Positions 10,956 through 20,579 of a stretch of DNA of 64,000 bases are shown here, piece after piece. A model generated the notes under the pieces. The model made no database searches. It saw only the letters and a list, made by a program, of their open reading frames with translations, and had not been told where the DNA came from. Every line of letters starts with the position of its first letter. Within the stretch, counting starts at the first letter, position 1. Source of the DNA: Tribonema minus (taxonomy: Eukaryota; Sar; Xanthophyceae; Tribonematales; Tribonemataceae). The position numbers and the translations under genes were made by a program. The stretch is from positions 1 through 64,000 of the forward strand of contig JAFCMP010000290.1 in the NCBI GenBank assembly GCA_017506865.1. Reading direction: 5' to 3'.

Positions 10956-11082
10956 GTCTTGGCGCGCAGCGGCGGGCGTTCTACATGCGCATCTACCGGT
11001 GACGAGATATTCAACTCCGTCTTGGCGCGCAGCGGCGGGCGTTCTACATGCGCATCTACCGGTGACGAGATTTTCAAGCGAA
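10956..11082 (+). repeat. 73-bp tandem repeat, two copies
   Basis: GTCTTGGCGCGCAGCGG starts at 10956 and again at 11029. The copies match for about 54 bases and differ in the spacer. The pair lies at the start of the candidate 3' LTR, where such repeats often carry promoter or enhancer function (inference). Confidence 0.85.
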
Positions 11083-11196
11083 GCACCTTTCAACTTCAAC
11101 CACCAGCTCAACTTCAGCAAGGGCGCTTCAACTTCAGCTATTGGCCTAGCGCAAGTGTGAGTGAGTTACCACACGGCGCAGTGCGTGCTCCAGCGA

Positions 11197-11496
11197 GTTG
11201 CTGAGCACTGCCAAGGCAAGGGCAGCCTCAATCAGTCGCTGAGCGCTGCCCCAGGCCCGGAGGCGGATTGGGGATTAAGCTATTTGGGACGCACTCATGC
11301 GAGCTGCTGAGCGCTGTCAACTTAACGGGCCTGGGCGGACTGGCGTTGCATAGTATGGCCTAGCTACGTCGTGCAAAGCAAGTTGCTGAGCAGTGCCAAG
11401 CGCTTGGGGGCGTACTGTGGGAGTCAGGACGGGCGCGCATGCGAGCTGCTGCGCCGCGCGGAGTGTGCGGTGCTCCTCACGTTGCTGAGCACTGCT
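11197..11496 (+). repeat. Five dispersed GCTGAGCRCTG motifs
   Basis: A 13- to 16-base motif around GCTGAGC(A/G)CTGCC recurs near 11197, 11238, 11303, 11382 and 11481 with irregular spacing. The core GAGCGCT/GAGCACT is partly palindromic. The copies lie within the candidate LTR. Confidence 0.6.
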
Positions 11497-11822
11497 ACGG
11501 CTTGGAACAGGGGACGTGGCCATCGTAGCCGCCGACTGGGGGGGGGGGCGTCATGGGGGGATTGGTCGTCAGCCTGGTTGGTAGCGCGCGGGAACTCGGG
11601 CCGTATGCCATGAGACTGACCGCAGCCGAACTTCCAGCCTCTTTCCTGTAACGTTCAAGGAAACGCGGGGAGAGTAGGCGCCAGGTGTATCGTTTTCTCC
11701 AGCAGGTGCATAGTCGCGTCTACCAGCGCGCACCTTAAGGCACCGCCTACGTTATGGTGACTTTTTAGGGGTTGGGGAGGGGTTATATCCCTATAACAGG
11801 GCGTGCATGACACGGGGTGTAG

Positions 11823-11906
11823 TGGGGGGTTGCGCGAGTGCCTCAAGCGGGAGCACAATAGTGTGGGGGTTGCGTGAGTGCCTCAAGCGGGGGCGCAGTA
11901 GTGTGG
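11823..11906 (+). repeat. About 42-bp tandem repeat, two copies
   Basis: GGGGGTTGCGYGAGTGCCTCAAGCGGG repeats in two imperfect copies, each followed by GC(A/G)CA(A/G)TAGTGTG. It lies just right of the candidate LTR end. Confidence 0.75.
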
Positions 11907-13440
11907 AGTGCTGGTTTGCATCGCAAGTTGTGCGTTTGTTTGCTAGTGTAGGCAATTACCGGGGCGTATGTAAGTGGTGCAGCCTCTTTGACGGGTGCAG
12001 CATTAGAGGCATATAGCCACACACTGGCGGTACTCCCCTCTGTTATTTCAGTACCATGACGTCAACATATGATGCTGCTCTGCCGCTGCCGGTGTCGCCG
12101 CCACCGTGTAGCCGCAGCCGCCGCCTAGAGGGGTAGTATCTGCTTGTGATGCGCAATCAGGTGTTGCAATCGCATCGACAACACTTGGCGCGCAGTAAAG
12201 TGGTGCCAGGCGTGCTGTATCTGCTGAGGATTTGCATTGCTTATTTGCGGTAGGCCGGGCTTGCAGTAGCTCCTTGCACGCTTCACTGTTATTTGATCCA
12301 GACGGTCGATGACGTCATGGATGGGGGCGTATGTCGTGAAGCGGCCGCCATTAGCGTGCATTAGGATGACTGATGTGTGTTGGCAGCACGTAGCACGCCT
12401 TGAGGTGGCCAGGGCTCAATTGGAGAGTTGTGCCCGTATTTGTCAACAGTCACCTCAAGTTGAATGGCAGCAGCGCTCAGCTGCATTTGTGCTTGTGTTC
12501 GCCTAATGATCAGAAACCGATCTACATGCTTTAAGGAAGGCTTTTGTCTGCTTTTGCACCGCCACGTTTACCGGCGCCATGGCACTTGGTATCTGGAGAG
12601 AGTAGTTGCAAGCGCCGCTGCTTTCTCAAGGCAACATTCGCAGGCTTTAGGCTGTAACTGGAGCAATGGAGCAGTTCCTCACTCCTGAAGAGTCAACACT
12701 GTGAGCTGGGACACCACCCAGTCACCACAGAAGGGAACTTTACCTACCCCGATCATGAAGCAAGTCAGAGCAGGCTGCTGCTGCTGCTGCTGCTGCTGCG
12801 ATTGATGCACTTTCAGGAGTACACAAAGGAACCAAAGGAGCACAAAGGAGCGCAGGAGCACATAGGAGCACAAAGGAGCGCAGGAGCACATAAGGAGCAC
12901 AAAGGAGCGCCGGAGCACATAGGAGCACAAAGGAGCGCAGGAGCACAAAGGAAGCACAGGAGTCGCAGAAGAATCAGCAGCAGGATGACCAAGTGCGGAA
13001 GCTCTGAAGCCAGCAGCAGCATTCGCAGAAGGTGAATTGAAGTCCACATCACAGGCCAGCAGTAGGATTAAAGGAAGCTGCAGAAGATGCTGATCAGACC
13101 CCTGTGTCCTTGCCATCGAAGCGAGCTGCACGAGAAACAGCGCTACAAGCAGCAGACCTGCCTGGTGCACGCACGAGAGCTATCGGAGACATAGCAAATA
13201 CACTGTTGCGCAACTGACAGGGAGACCTTGAGCATATGGTTCAAGCGATCAATGCATGTAGTTTCACAAAAGCCAGGAAAGCGTGGAGCATAGAGAGGAC
13301 CGCCAGCACGTGTGGCTGTCGGGCGACCATCTGTGAGGCATTGTCTTCGGACTATCTCTGCCGCCCCGTTTCATGTGTGGTCCACAGACGCTCGCCATAG
13401 TGGCTCGTGTGTTGGTTTGCTTGAAGTAAGTGACGTATGC
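11907..13440. other. Non-coding stretch between retrotransposon and satellite
   Basis: No gene is supported here. It holds a (CTG)8 tract at 12775-12799 and a minisatellite at 12836-12960. A short translatable stretch near 13040-13215 has no recognisable similarity. Confidence 0.5.
12836..12960 (+). repeat. 36- to 37-bp minisatellite
   Basis: Units of AGGAGCACAAAGGAGCGC followed by AGGAGCACATA repeat about three and a half times with small length changes. Purines dominate the strand shown. Confidence 0.85.
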
Positions 13441-16015
13441 TTTCCTTTCGACAGCCTGACTCAGGAACCTCAAGTTGTAGCATAAGGTCAACTTTGCGCT
13501 CTAAGGCTTAGTATGGTGACTGCTTATGCTGGGGTGTTTGAAGCTCTCTTAGCATGATCTCACCTACACTTTTGATGCTGGACCATAATTATTTGCAGTT
13601 TACGAAAACCTGACGAGCGTCGTACCGACCCCATTTAGGGTCAGCCTCTGAAAAATACTTTTTTCGACAGGCCCAGCCTCAGAAACTTCAAGTTTCAGCA
13701 TAAGTTCAACTTTGCGCTGTAAGGCTTACTATGGTGACTGCTTATGCTGGGGATGTTTGAAGCTCTCTTAGCATGATCTCACCTACACTTTTGATGCTGG
13801 ACCATAATTATTTGCAGTTTACGAAAACCTGACGAGCGTCGTACCGACCCCATTTAGGGCCAGCCTCTGAAAAATACTTTTTTCGACAGGATCAGCCACA
13901 GAAACTTCAAGTTTCAGCATAAGTTCAACTTTGCGCTGTAAGGCTGAGCATGGTGACTGCTAATGCTGGCGATGTTTGAACCTCTCTTACCCTGACCTCA
14001 CCTACACTTTAGATCATGAGCCATAATTATTTGCACTCAATGAACCCTTTTCTCGACAGGCCCAGCCTCTCAAGTTGCAGCACAAGTTCAACTTTGAGTC
14101 ATAAGGCTTAGTATGGTGACTGCTAGTGTAGCGCAAGGTTGGAGCTCTCTTAGCCTGACCTCACCAACATTTTCGATCTTGAGCCACAATTATTTGCATT
14201 TTATGAACCCTTTTTTCGACAGGACCAGCCTCAGAAACTTCAACTTTCAGCATAAGTTCAATTTTGCGCTGTAAGGCTTAGTATGGTGACTGTTTATGCT
14301 GGGGATGCTTGAAGCTCTCTTAGCATGATCTCACCAACACTTTTGATGCTGGACCATAATTATTTGCAGTTTACGAAAACCTGGCGAGCGTCGTACTGAC
14401 CCCATTTAGGGTCAGCCTCTGAAAGATACTTTTTTCAGCCTCAGGAACTTCAAGTCTACACCAAAGTTCAAGTGTATGCTGTGAGGCTGAGCATGGTGAC
14501 TGCTAATGCTGGCGATGTTTGAACCTCTCTTACCCTGACCTCACCTACACTTTAGATCATGAGCCGTAATTATTTGCACTCAATGAACCCTTTTCTCGAC
14601 AGGCCCAGCCTCTCAAGTTGCAGCACAAGTTCAACTTTGAGTCATAAGGCTTAGTATGGTGACTGCTAGTGTAGCGCAAGGTTGAAGCTCTCTTAGCCTG
14701 ACCTCACCAACACTTTCGATCTTGAGCCACAATTATTTGCATTTTATGAACCCTTTTTTCGACAGGACCAGCCTCAGAAACTTCAACTTTCAGCATAAGT
14801 TCAACTTTGCGCTGTAAGGCTTACTATGGTGACTGCTTATGCTGGGGACGTTTAAAGCTCTCTTAGCATGATCTCACCTACACTTTTGATGCTGGACCAT
14901 AATTATTTGCAGTTTACGAAAACCTGACGAGCGTCGTACCGACCCCATTTAGGGTCAGCCTCTGAAAAATACTTTTTTCGACAGGACCAGCCTCAGAAAC
15001 TTCAACTTTCAGCATTAGTTCAACTTTGCGCTGTAAGGCTTAGTATGGTGACTGTTTATGCTGGGGATGTTTGAAGCTCTCTTAGCATGATCTCACCTAC
15101 ACTTTTGATGCTGGACCATCATTATTTGCAGTTTACGAAAACCTGACGAGCGTCGTACCGACCCCATTTAGGGTCAGCCTCTGAAAAATACTTTTTTCGA
15201 CAGGCCCAGCCACAGAAACTTCAAGTTTCAGCATAAGTTCAACTTTGCGCTGTAAGGCTTAGTATGGTGACTGTTTATGCTGGGGATGTTTGAAGCTCTC
15301 TTAGCATGATCTCACCTACACTTTTGATGCTGGACCATAATTATTTGCAGTTTACGAAAACCTGGCGAGCGTCGTACCGACCCCATTTAGGGTCAGCCTC
15401 TGAAAAATACTTTTTTCGACAGGCCCAGCCACAGAAACTTCAGCATAAGTTCAACTTTGCCCTGTAAGGCTGAGCATGGTGACTGCTAATGCTGGCGATG
15501 TTTGAACCTCTCTAAGCCTGATCTCACCTACACTTTAGATCATGAGCCACAATTATTTGCACTCTATGAACCCTTTTCTCGACAGGCCCAGCCTCTCAAG
15601 TTGCAGCACAAGTTCAACTTTGAGTCATAAGGCTTAGTATGGTGACTGCTAGTGTAGCGCAAGGTTGGAGCTCTCTTAGCCTGACCTCACCTACACTTTC
15701 GATCTTGAGCCACAATTAGCCACAATTATTTGCATTTATGAACCCTTTTTTCGACAGGACAGCCTCAGAAACTTCAACTTTCAGCATAAGTTCAACTTTG
15801 CGCTGTAAGGCTTAGTATGGTGACTGTTTATGCTGGGGATGTTTGAAGCTCTCTTAGCATGATCTCACCAACACTTTTGATGCTGGACCATAATTATTTG
15901 CAGTTTACGAAAACCTGGCGAGCGTCGTACCGACCCCATTTAGGGTCAGCCTCTGAAAAATACTTTTTGCAACAGGCCCAGCCACAGAAACTTCAAGTTT
16001 CAGCATAACTTCAAC
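13441..16015. repeat. Satellite array with two monomer classes
   Basis: The marker GGTGACTG occurs at about 13515, 13733, 13952, 14115, 14285, 14495, 14658, 14828, 15047, 15266, 15478, 15641 and 15819. Spacings are 218, 219, 163, 170, 210, 163, 170, 219, 219, 212, 163 and 178. Long monomers (210-219) carry an extra block with ACGAGCGTCGTACCGACCCC and TTTAGGGTCAGCC; short ones (163-178) lack it and come in pairs. Every monomer ends with TTTTCGACAGG or similar, which looks like a splice acceptor. There is no open frame through the array. Confidence 0.95.
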
Positions 16016-16119
16016 TTTGTGTCATGCAGAAAATGTGGGCTTGTGTGTAAATCTCACAGACTCTATGAGTGATTGCATCTCATCAGGTATCGCTGGTTGC
16101 CGTGCAGGGCGTGGAAGCC

Positions 16120-17112
16120 TCAAATATGCGTACGCTGCCAGCATTTGCAGCGTGGGTGGAGTGCTTCAAATTCGATATTGCCAAACATCATTAATTTTCT
16201 CTTGCCGTTTGCACCGAGCATTAGGTACAAGGAACCCTGGGCGTATATCACGGAATGAAAGGCACGGGCGTCTGGACTGCATACAGTCTGCACAACCTTC
16301 CACTCATTTGATGTCAAGTCATAGTTTTGAAAGGCTTGTATGCGAGTGTTGTCAGCATCAAAGCCGCCAAACACCCAAACTTTCAATGTTTCGGGGTCCA
16401 CACAACAACTGAAGGCTGTCCTCGGGGTAGAAGTGTCATTTTGCACTTTCACCTGCTGCCACACCAGTGATCTCAAATTGAGCTGGTTTATATACATGCA
16501 ACTTTCAGTAGGTGCGAAGGAGCCACCGCCTAGGATGTACATGCAGTCGTCTACAATAACGCTTTCATGCTTGTATCTTCTAGAGGGGCATGATCCTGAT
16601 GTACTGACCTTTACAACACCAGCAATTCTCAAATCAAATGCGTACAAGTGGTTACAGTACTCTGACCCCGTTGTGCCTGCGTACATGAGCAGTATATGAC
16701 CATGCCAGCAGATCGAAACACCATATAGAGCTTTTGGCGACTCAAAGAGCTCAGTCCACTTACGACGCCGTGTGTCATACGACCAACCATATGAATATGC
16801 GCTCATGTATTGCGTATTGCTACCGCATGCGATCGTAAAGTCCTCCGCACCAGGCCCTGCACACATGCCAAATGCAGCACGTGGCGTTGGCCCACCCTCT
16901 GAATGCATCACACTCCACTCATGCATGACCGTGTCGAAACAATGCAGGTCATTGTAATCCACAACACCGTCGCAGCCGCCAAACACATAGATTTTATCCC
17001 TGACGACTACTGAAGACTGGCCACTTCTTGCACACGGACGGTCACCAAAGGTATTGAGGTGCAGCCACTCTCGATGTTGGTTCAATATGTACCTGGAGCA
17101 CATGACTCCCAT
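16120..17112 (-). CDS. Kelch-repeat protein
   Basis: A 330-residue frame without introns, starting at ATG 17112. It contains about five to six kelch blades. Each has a Gly-Gly or equivalent pair followed by a spaced Tyr and Trp, for example VYVFGGCDG near residue 48, MYILGGGSF near 195 and VWVFGGFDA near 250. Kelch blades form a beta-propeller that binds partner proteins. No F-box, BTB or transmembrane segment is seen, so the product appears to be a propeller with short ends; extra exons beyond 16120 cannot be excluded because satellite follows directly. Its start is 111 bases from the start of the divergent lipase frame, so the two may share a promoter. The substrate or partner is unknown. 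Confidence 0.85.
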   Translation of the reverse strand: MGVMCSRYILNQHREWLHLNTFGDRPCARSGQSSVVVRDKIYVFGGCDGVVDYNDLHCFDTVMHEWSVMHSEGGPTPRAAFGMCAGPGAEDFTIACGSNTQYMSAYSYGWSYDTRRRKWTELFESPKALYGVSICWHGHILLMYAGTTGSEYCNHLYAFDLRIAGVVKVSTSGSCPSRRYKHESVIVDDCMYILGGGSFAPTESCMYINQLNLRSLVWQQVKVQNDTSTPRTAFSCCVDPETLKVWVFGGFDADNTRIQAFQNYDLTSNEWKVVQTVCSPDARAFHSVIYAQGSLYLMLGANGKRKLMMFGNIEFEALHPRCKCWQRTHI

Positions 17113-17223
17113 TGTTTCTCTACATGTATGCTAACAAAATTAGCCACGTGTACAGATTGCCGTCACCTGTTACGGCTGCTCGAACTTGAGTGTTGATCTG
17201 TAATTTTGGCAGGCAAGGTGTAA
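17113..17223. promoter_or_regulatory. Short divergent intergenic region
   Basis: Only 111 bases separate the ATG of the kelch gene (minus strand) from the ATG of the lipase frame (plus strand). It should hold both 5' untranslated regions or a shared promoter. No specific element was recognised. Confidence 0.35.
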
Positions 17224-17937
17224 ATGCTGCTTCCTGTAGCCAAGCTGCTGCAAGCTGTAAACTTTGCTAGCTGTGTGTATCGCGCACCTGCTGAAGTTCT
17301 GGCCGCACAACTCATACAATCTGGGCCAGCGTTTGAGGAGCTCAGCGGCGCTACCAGACCCCCTGCGTTCTATACCGACCAGACCAGTGGTGCGCATGCA
17401 ATGCTGATGCAGGTGAGTGACACTGAACATATTTTCTGTATTAGGGGCACAGATGGCCTGAAGGATCTCATTCTTGATGCGCACGCTTCTCTTACGACGT
17501 ATGGCCCTGGTAGAGCGCATGCTGGGTTTTACCTTCAACAGCGCCGTCTAGTGCGTCTGTGAGAGCCTGACTCACACGAACGGCTTTCATCACCTGCTTC
17601 TTTGACATGCATAGGACATTCTGCAGGCGCTGCTCTGGCAGCTTTGACTGCGTATCAACTTGCTCAACAATATGACAGTGCTGTCTCCTTGGTCGGCTTT
17701 AGTATGCCTCGCTTGGGGGATGAGCATTTTGTGGAAGGCATCTTGCAGACACTTGGGGACAGGCTGCTGCTGGTAAGGAATGGTAATGATCCCTTCCCGG
17801 GCATGCCACCTTTTCGTGCTTATGCATCGTTTCCACAAGTGATTACAATTGGCACGCCCACCAAAGGTGGGCTACTGGCCCGGCTCAAAGACCATCGCAT
17901 TTCACTCTACAGGCAGAGTGTGCTCCAATATGATTAG
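17224..17937 (+). pseudogene. Class 3 lipase-like frame with an in-frame TGA, stop supplied by a transposon
   Basis: Class 3 lipases hydrolyse acylglycerols with a Ser-Asp-His triad. Visible here are IRGTDG (oxyanion region), HAGF, IGHSAGAAL (nucleophile elbow, near 17610), NDPFPGMPP (candidate Asp) and KDHRISLY (candidate His), all in one frame. A TGA at 17560-17562 lies between HAGF and GHSAG. I found no GT-AG intron that removes it and keeps the Gly-His-Ser motif, so the gene is broken, read through or misassembled. The frame ends at TAG 17935-17937, which is the first three bases of the hAT element. At the empty site the frame would read one more codon (CGA) and then TGA, so the insertion changes only the last residue. 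The length fits a minimal lipase core. Confidence 0.75.
17927..17934 (+). repeat. Target site duplication, left copy (AATATGAT)
   Basis: Eight bases immediately before the hAT element are repeated exactly at 20568-20575. Eight-base duplications are the hallmark of hAT insertion. Confidence 0.95.
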
Positions 17938-17946
17938 GGTTGGCAC
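17935..17946 (+). repeat. hAT terminal inverted repeat, left
   Basis: TAGGGTTGGCAC, matching the right end with one mismatch. The similarity continues loosely as TGCGTA after two to three bases. Confidence 0.9.
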
Positions 17947-18224
17947 AATGCGTATATCTGGATTTTACATACCCGTTACTATACGTATTTTTGGCGTATA
18001 ATACGTATATACTGCGTATATTAGCGTATATGACAAAGCCACAATGACATAACTGCCAGTTCCTGTTATTGAATTTCTCTCAAACCAAGTGCATTCGAAC
18101 AGGCTCAGACTGCAGGCTACAGATATGCAAACATCAGAACAGATTGCACCAAATTCAAAAAGAAAGAACGAAACAGGTTTGTTGATGGTATTGAGACGTT
18201 GTTGGACGTGTAACGTTGACTAGC

Positions 18225-20456
18225 CTAGGCGCCCTCCTCCAGCAGCTCAAGCATGACCTCCTCATCAAGCACATCGGCAGCCTTCTTGTCGTTGCCCTTG
18301 ATGAACACCAGCTTCTCGCCCTTTGCAAGAGCGAGGTTGTTGCGGCACTTGGTGTACACCGTGCCCCACAGCGACCAGTTCCGTTCAGTGGCGCACGCGG
18401 TAGCGTGAAACGATAGAAGTCTCACAGCCACCTTGGACACAAGAGGGAAGTGCTGGCGGCCTACAGTCTGCCACCAACCGCGGCGCATGGTTCCATTGGC
18501 TAGCTGCACCTTACCAGACGCCAGCGTGGTGCGCTCCGTCAGCGTTGGCAGCGACTCCCACATGACCTCTGGCAAGGGCGCCAGCTGCATGCGAACAAGC
18601 TCCGCGGTGATAGCCGCCGCATGCTCCGCTCCGCCCAGCTTCAGGATGCAGGCCTTGGCAGCCGCGAGCTCCATGGGCTCCAGCGATCCGAAGGGCAAGA
18701 ACCACTCGCCGTCCGTCTGCACCGCGTAGCAGGGGTCAACAACGTAGGCGGCCACCCACTCCTTGGCCCGATGCAACTCGTACCGCCGCTCGAACAGCGG
18801 CAGCGCGGCTGCGCGGCCCTCGTTGTCGGGATGGGCGTCAAAGTTGGCGGCGTGCTTCAGCAGCTGCTTCCAAATGGGAAACAACTGGCTGAGCAGCGCC
18901 TTATCAGCCTCCAGCTGGTGGATGGCGTCGCTCACCGGCTGCACCAGCGTCTTCAGCGCACTGGCCTCGCTGAAGAAGCGGTATGCCGGCGTGCGGCCGC
19001 GCGCGGGCACCATGGTGGCAGCACCGGCAAACTCGTCCGCGTGCGTTGTGGTGCCAGAGATGGTGGGCCAGTCGCGCGCGGACGCCATGCGCCTGATGGC
19101 CTCCTCAGACGCCAACAGGTCGCAGATGATGAAGTGCAGGATAGCAAAACGCGTGGGGCAGTGCGTGCGGACGCCCTTGACGCTGCCGTACATCTCCTTC
19201 TGCTGCTCGCGCAGCGCGCGCTTGACCGGCTCGCAGCCGTTGATGGTGTTGGACATCATGAGGCCGGTGGCGTACGCCTTCTTGGACCAGGGCAGCCGCG
19301 TAGTCTTGTCGCCGTGAAGGTCCTTGATGAGCAGGGCCAAAGCATGAGCCTGGCACCCGAGCAGAATCCACTGAGGGTGCTGCGCCTTCATCATGTCCAT
19401 GGCTTTTCTGTTAGCCTGCGGGTGCAGCGCGACACATGCACATTGCACGAAGATGTTGAGTCAAGCACTAAACTTGATCATGATGCGCGCATCAAGACAC
19501 CATTAGCACACTTCATTTGTCACACTAGGTATGGTCGCATACACATGACAAAAAAGAAGCATAGAGAAACTTTGTTACATCAAGAACGGTTGCATAACGT
19601 GATATAAGAAGCTTACCTTGGTGTTGTCCATCACCATGCCCAGCATCCGGCTGAGATCACCCTCCGTGACCTCGTGTGCCCAGCGCAGATGCTGCTCCTT
19701 AATCCACTCGGCGTTCTTGCACACGCCCCGCGCTGCCTCCACCTTGACGAAGCGGGACCCTCCCTTCGGCTTCAGCACCATCACGTTGATGAGGGGCGCG
19801 CCATCGGCGCAGTGATTGCGCCGCCACCCGTCTGTTGAAAGCTGGAGCAGGAAGAGCTGACGGATCTCCTGCCAGACGTCAGCTCTCACCCGCTCGTACT
19901 CCGAGTCCAGCATCTTGTTGGCCAGTTGCTTGCGGCTAGGGAGGGTGAGGCCTAGGGCCTTGAACGAAGCCAGCAGGTCCTCCTGCTCGATAAGGTGCAG
20001 AGCCACGCCGCTTTTGTAGAAGAAGCGGGCCAGACAGGTGGTTGCCTGGGTGATCTGATGCGCTGAGACCATGTGCTGCCTCACGTCCTTTGCAGGCACA
20101 GGGCTGGCCAGTTCAGCGGCTGTACGAGGCCGCTTGTGTCCACTCCCACCTTCCTCTTCCACATCAGTCGCAGCGGCCGCTGCTGCAGCAGCTGACGCAG
20201 CCTCCGTAGCGACTGCAAAAGCCCTGGTGCAGGCTCGGCTGTTCAGGTGTGAAGTTGCCCGAGCCGACGGGTTAAGGGCGCTGAGCTGCTCCGGGCAGCG
20301 AAGGCATTGCAGGACAACCTCTGTGGCTGAGAGCATCACCACGTCAAAGCTGCTCCACCAATGAGCTCTGCCTTTGAGCTTCTGGCCCCTCAGCTTGTCA
20401 AACAGAGCCCTAGCTTCCTTGCCCTTGTCGGGCCCAGGGTCAGGGGCGTCGTCCAT
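18225..20456 (-). CDS. hAT transposase
   Basis: Exon 1 is 20456-19617 and exon 2 is 19415-18225. The 201-bp intron has donor GTAAGC and acceptor CCGCAG, phase 0, giving 676 residues. A CxxC...H...C pattern near residues 50-75 suggests a BED-type zinc finger for DNA binding. STDGW in exon 1 and MVMDNTK at the splice site fit the first two catalytic Asp regions of the RNase H-like fold. GCQAHALALLIKDL follows as in other hAT proteins. The C terminus holds the hAT dimerisation motif (CATERNWSLWG followed by R/K..NL). No stop or frameshift interrupts it, so it may be functional. It cuts and pastes the element through the terminal repeats described above. Confidence 0.92.
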
Positions 20457-20555
20457 GGCTTAAAGTGAATATACGCAAAAATACGCACCCGAATGGCGTC
20501 TACGCGTATATATACGCGTATATACCAATATACCGTATATATACTATCTACGCAA

Positions 20556-20567
20556 GTGCCAACCTTA
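20556..20567 (-). repeat. hAT terminal inverted repeat, right
   Basis: Read inward on the minus strand it is TAAGGTTGGCAC, followed by TTGCGTAGAT. Confidence 0.9.
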
Positions 20568-20575
20568 AATATGAT
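20568..20575 (+). repeat. Target site duplication, right copy (AATATGAT)
   Basis: Exact copy of 17927-17934. The next bases, CGATGA, are the displaced last codon and stop of the lipase frame. Confidence 0.95.
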
Positions 20576-20579
20576 CGAT

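Larger units (their letters stand above)
1..11812 (+). mobile_element. Ty3/gypsy LTR retrotransposon with a methyltransferase-like domain, 5' end outside the window
   Basis: The order is Gag-like region, retropepsin-like domain, C5-methyltransferase-like domain, reverse transcriptase (YIDD near 7911), RNase H, integrase with an HHCC zinc site and a D,D(35)E core. Reverse transcriptase before integrase is the Ty3/gypsy order. The left edge of the window cuts the element, so the 5' LTR and primer-binding site cannot be seen. The right end is a candidate only: a purine tract just before 10934 and short inverted ends TGTCAT (10934) and ATGACA (ending 11812). The element is broken in this assembly by a frame change at 4409-4433 and a 553-bp tandem duplication. 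Confidence 0.85.
10934..11812 (+). repeat. Candidate 3' LTR
   Basis: A purine stretch (AGGAGGAG) just upstream could be the polypurine tract. The segment begins TGTCAT and could end at ATGACA (11807-11812), giving TG...CA ends with a 6-base inverted match. It has no coding potential. The 5' LTR is outside the window, so the boundary cannot be confirmed. Confidence 0.35.
17935..20567 (-). mobile_element. hAT-superfamily DNA transposon, complete (2633 bp)
   Basis: Ends are TAGGGTTGGCAC on the left and, read inward from the right, TAAGGTTGGCAC (11 of 12 match). They are flanked by an exact 8-bp duplication, AATATGAT. Inside lies one transposase gene with a single intron. Between each inverted repeat and the gene are AT-rich zones full of TATACG/CGTATA motifs (17950-18035 and 20465-20550), typical of subterminal transposase-binding repeats. 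Exact target duplication and an intact gene suggest a recent insertion. Confidence 0.95.

Noticed and set aside
13441-16015. Regular array considered as a CRISPR or a repeat-protein gene
   Set aside because: Monomers are contiguous, over 160 bp, with no unique spacers and no open frame; the host is eukaryotic.
17560-17562. TGA as a sense codon in the nuclear code
   Set aside because: TGA also ends the kelch gene and paralogue B, and conserved Trp positions elsewhere use TGG, so decay or error is simpler.
18621-19607. 328-codon plus-strand frame opposite the transposase
   Set aside because: Antisense shadow of the second transposase exon, which has strong family motifs.
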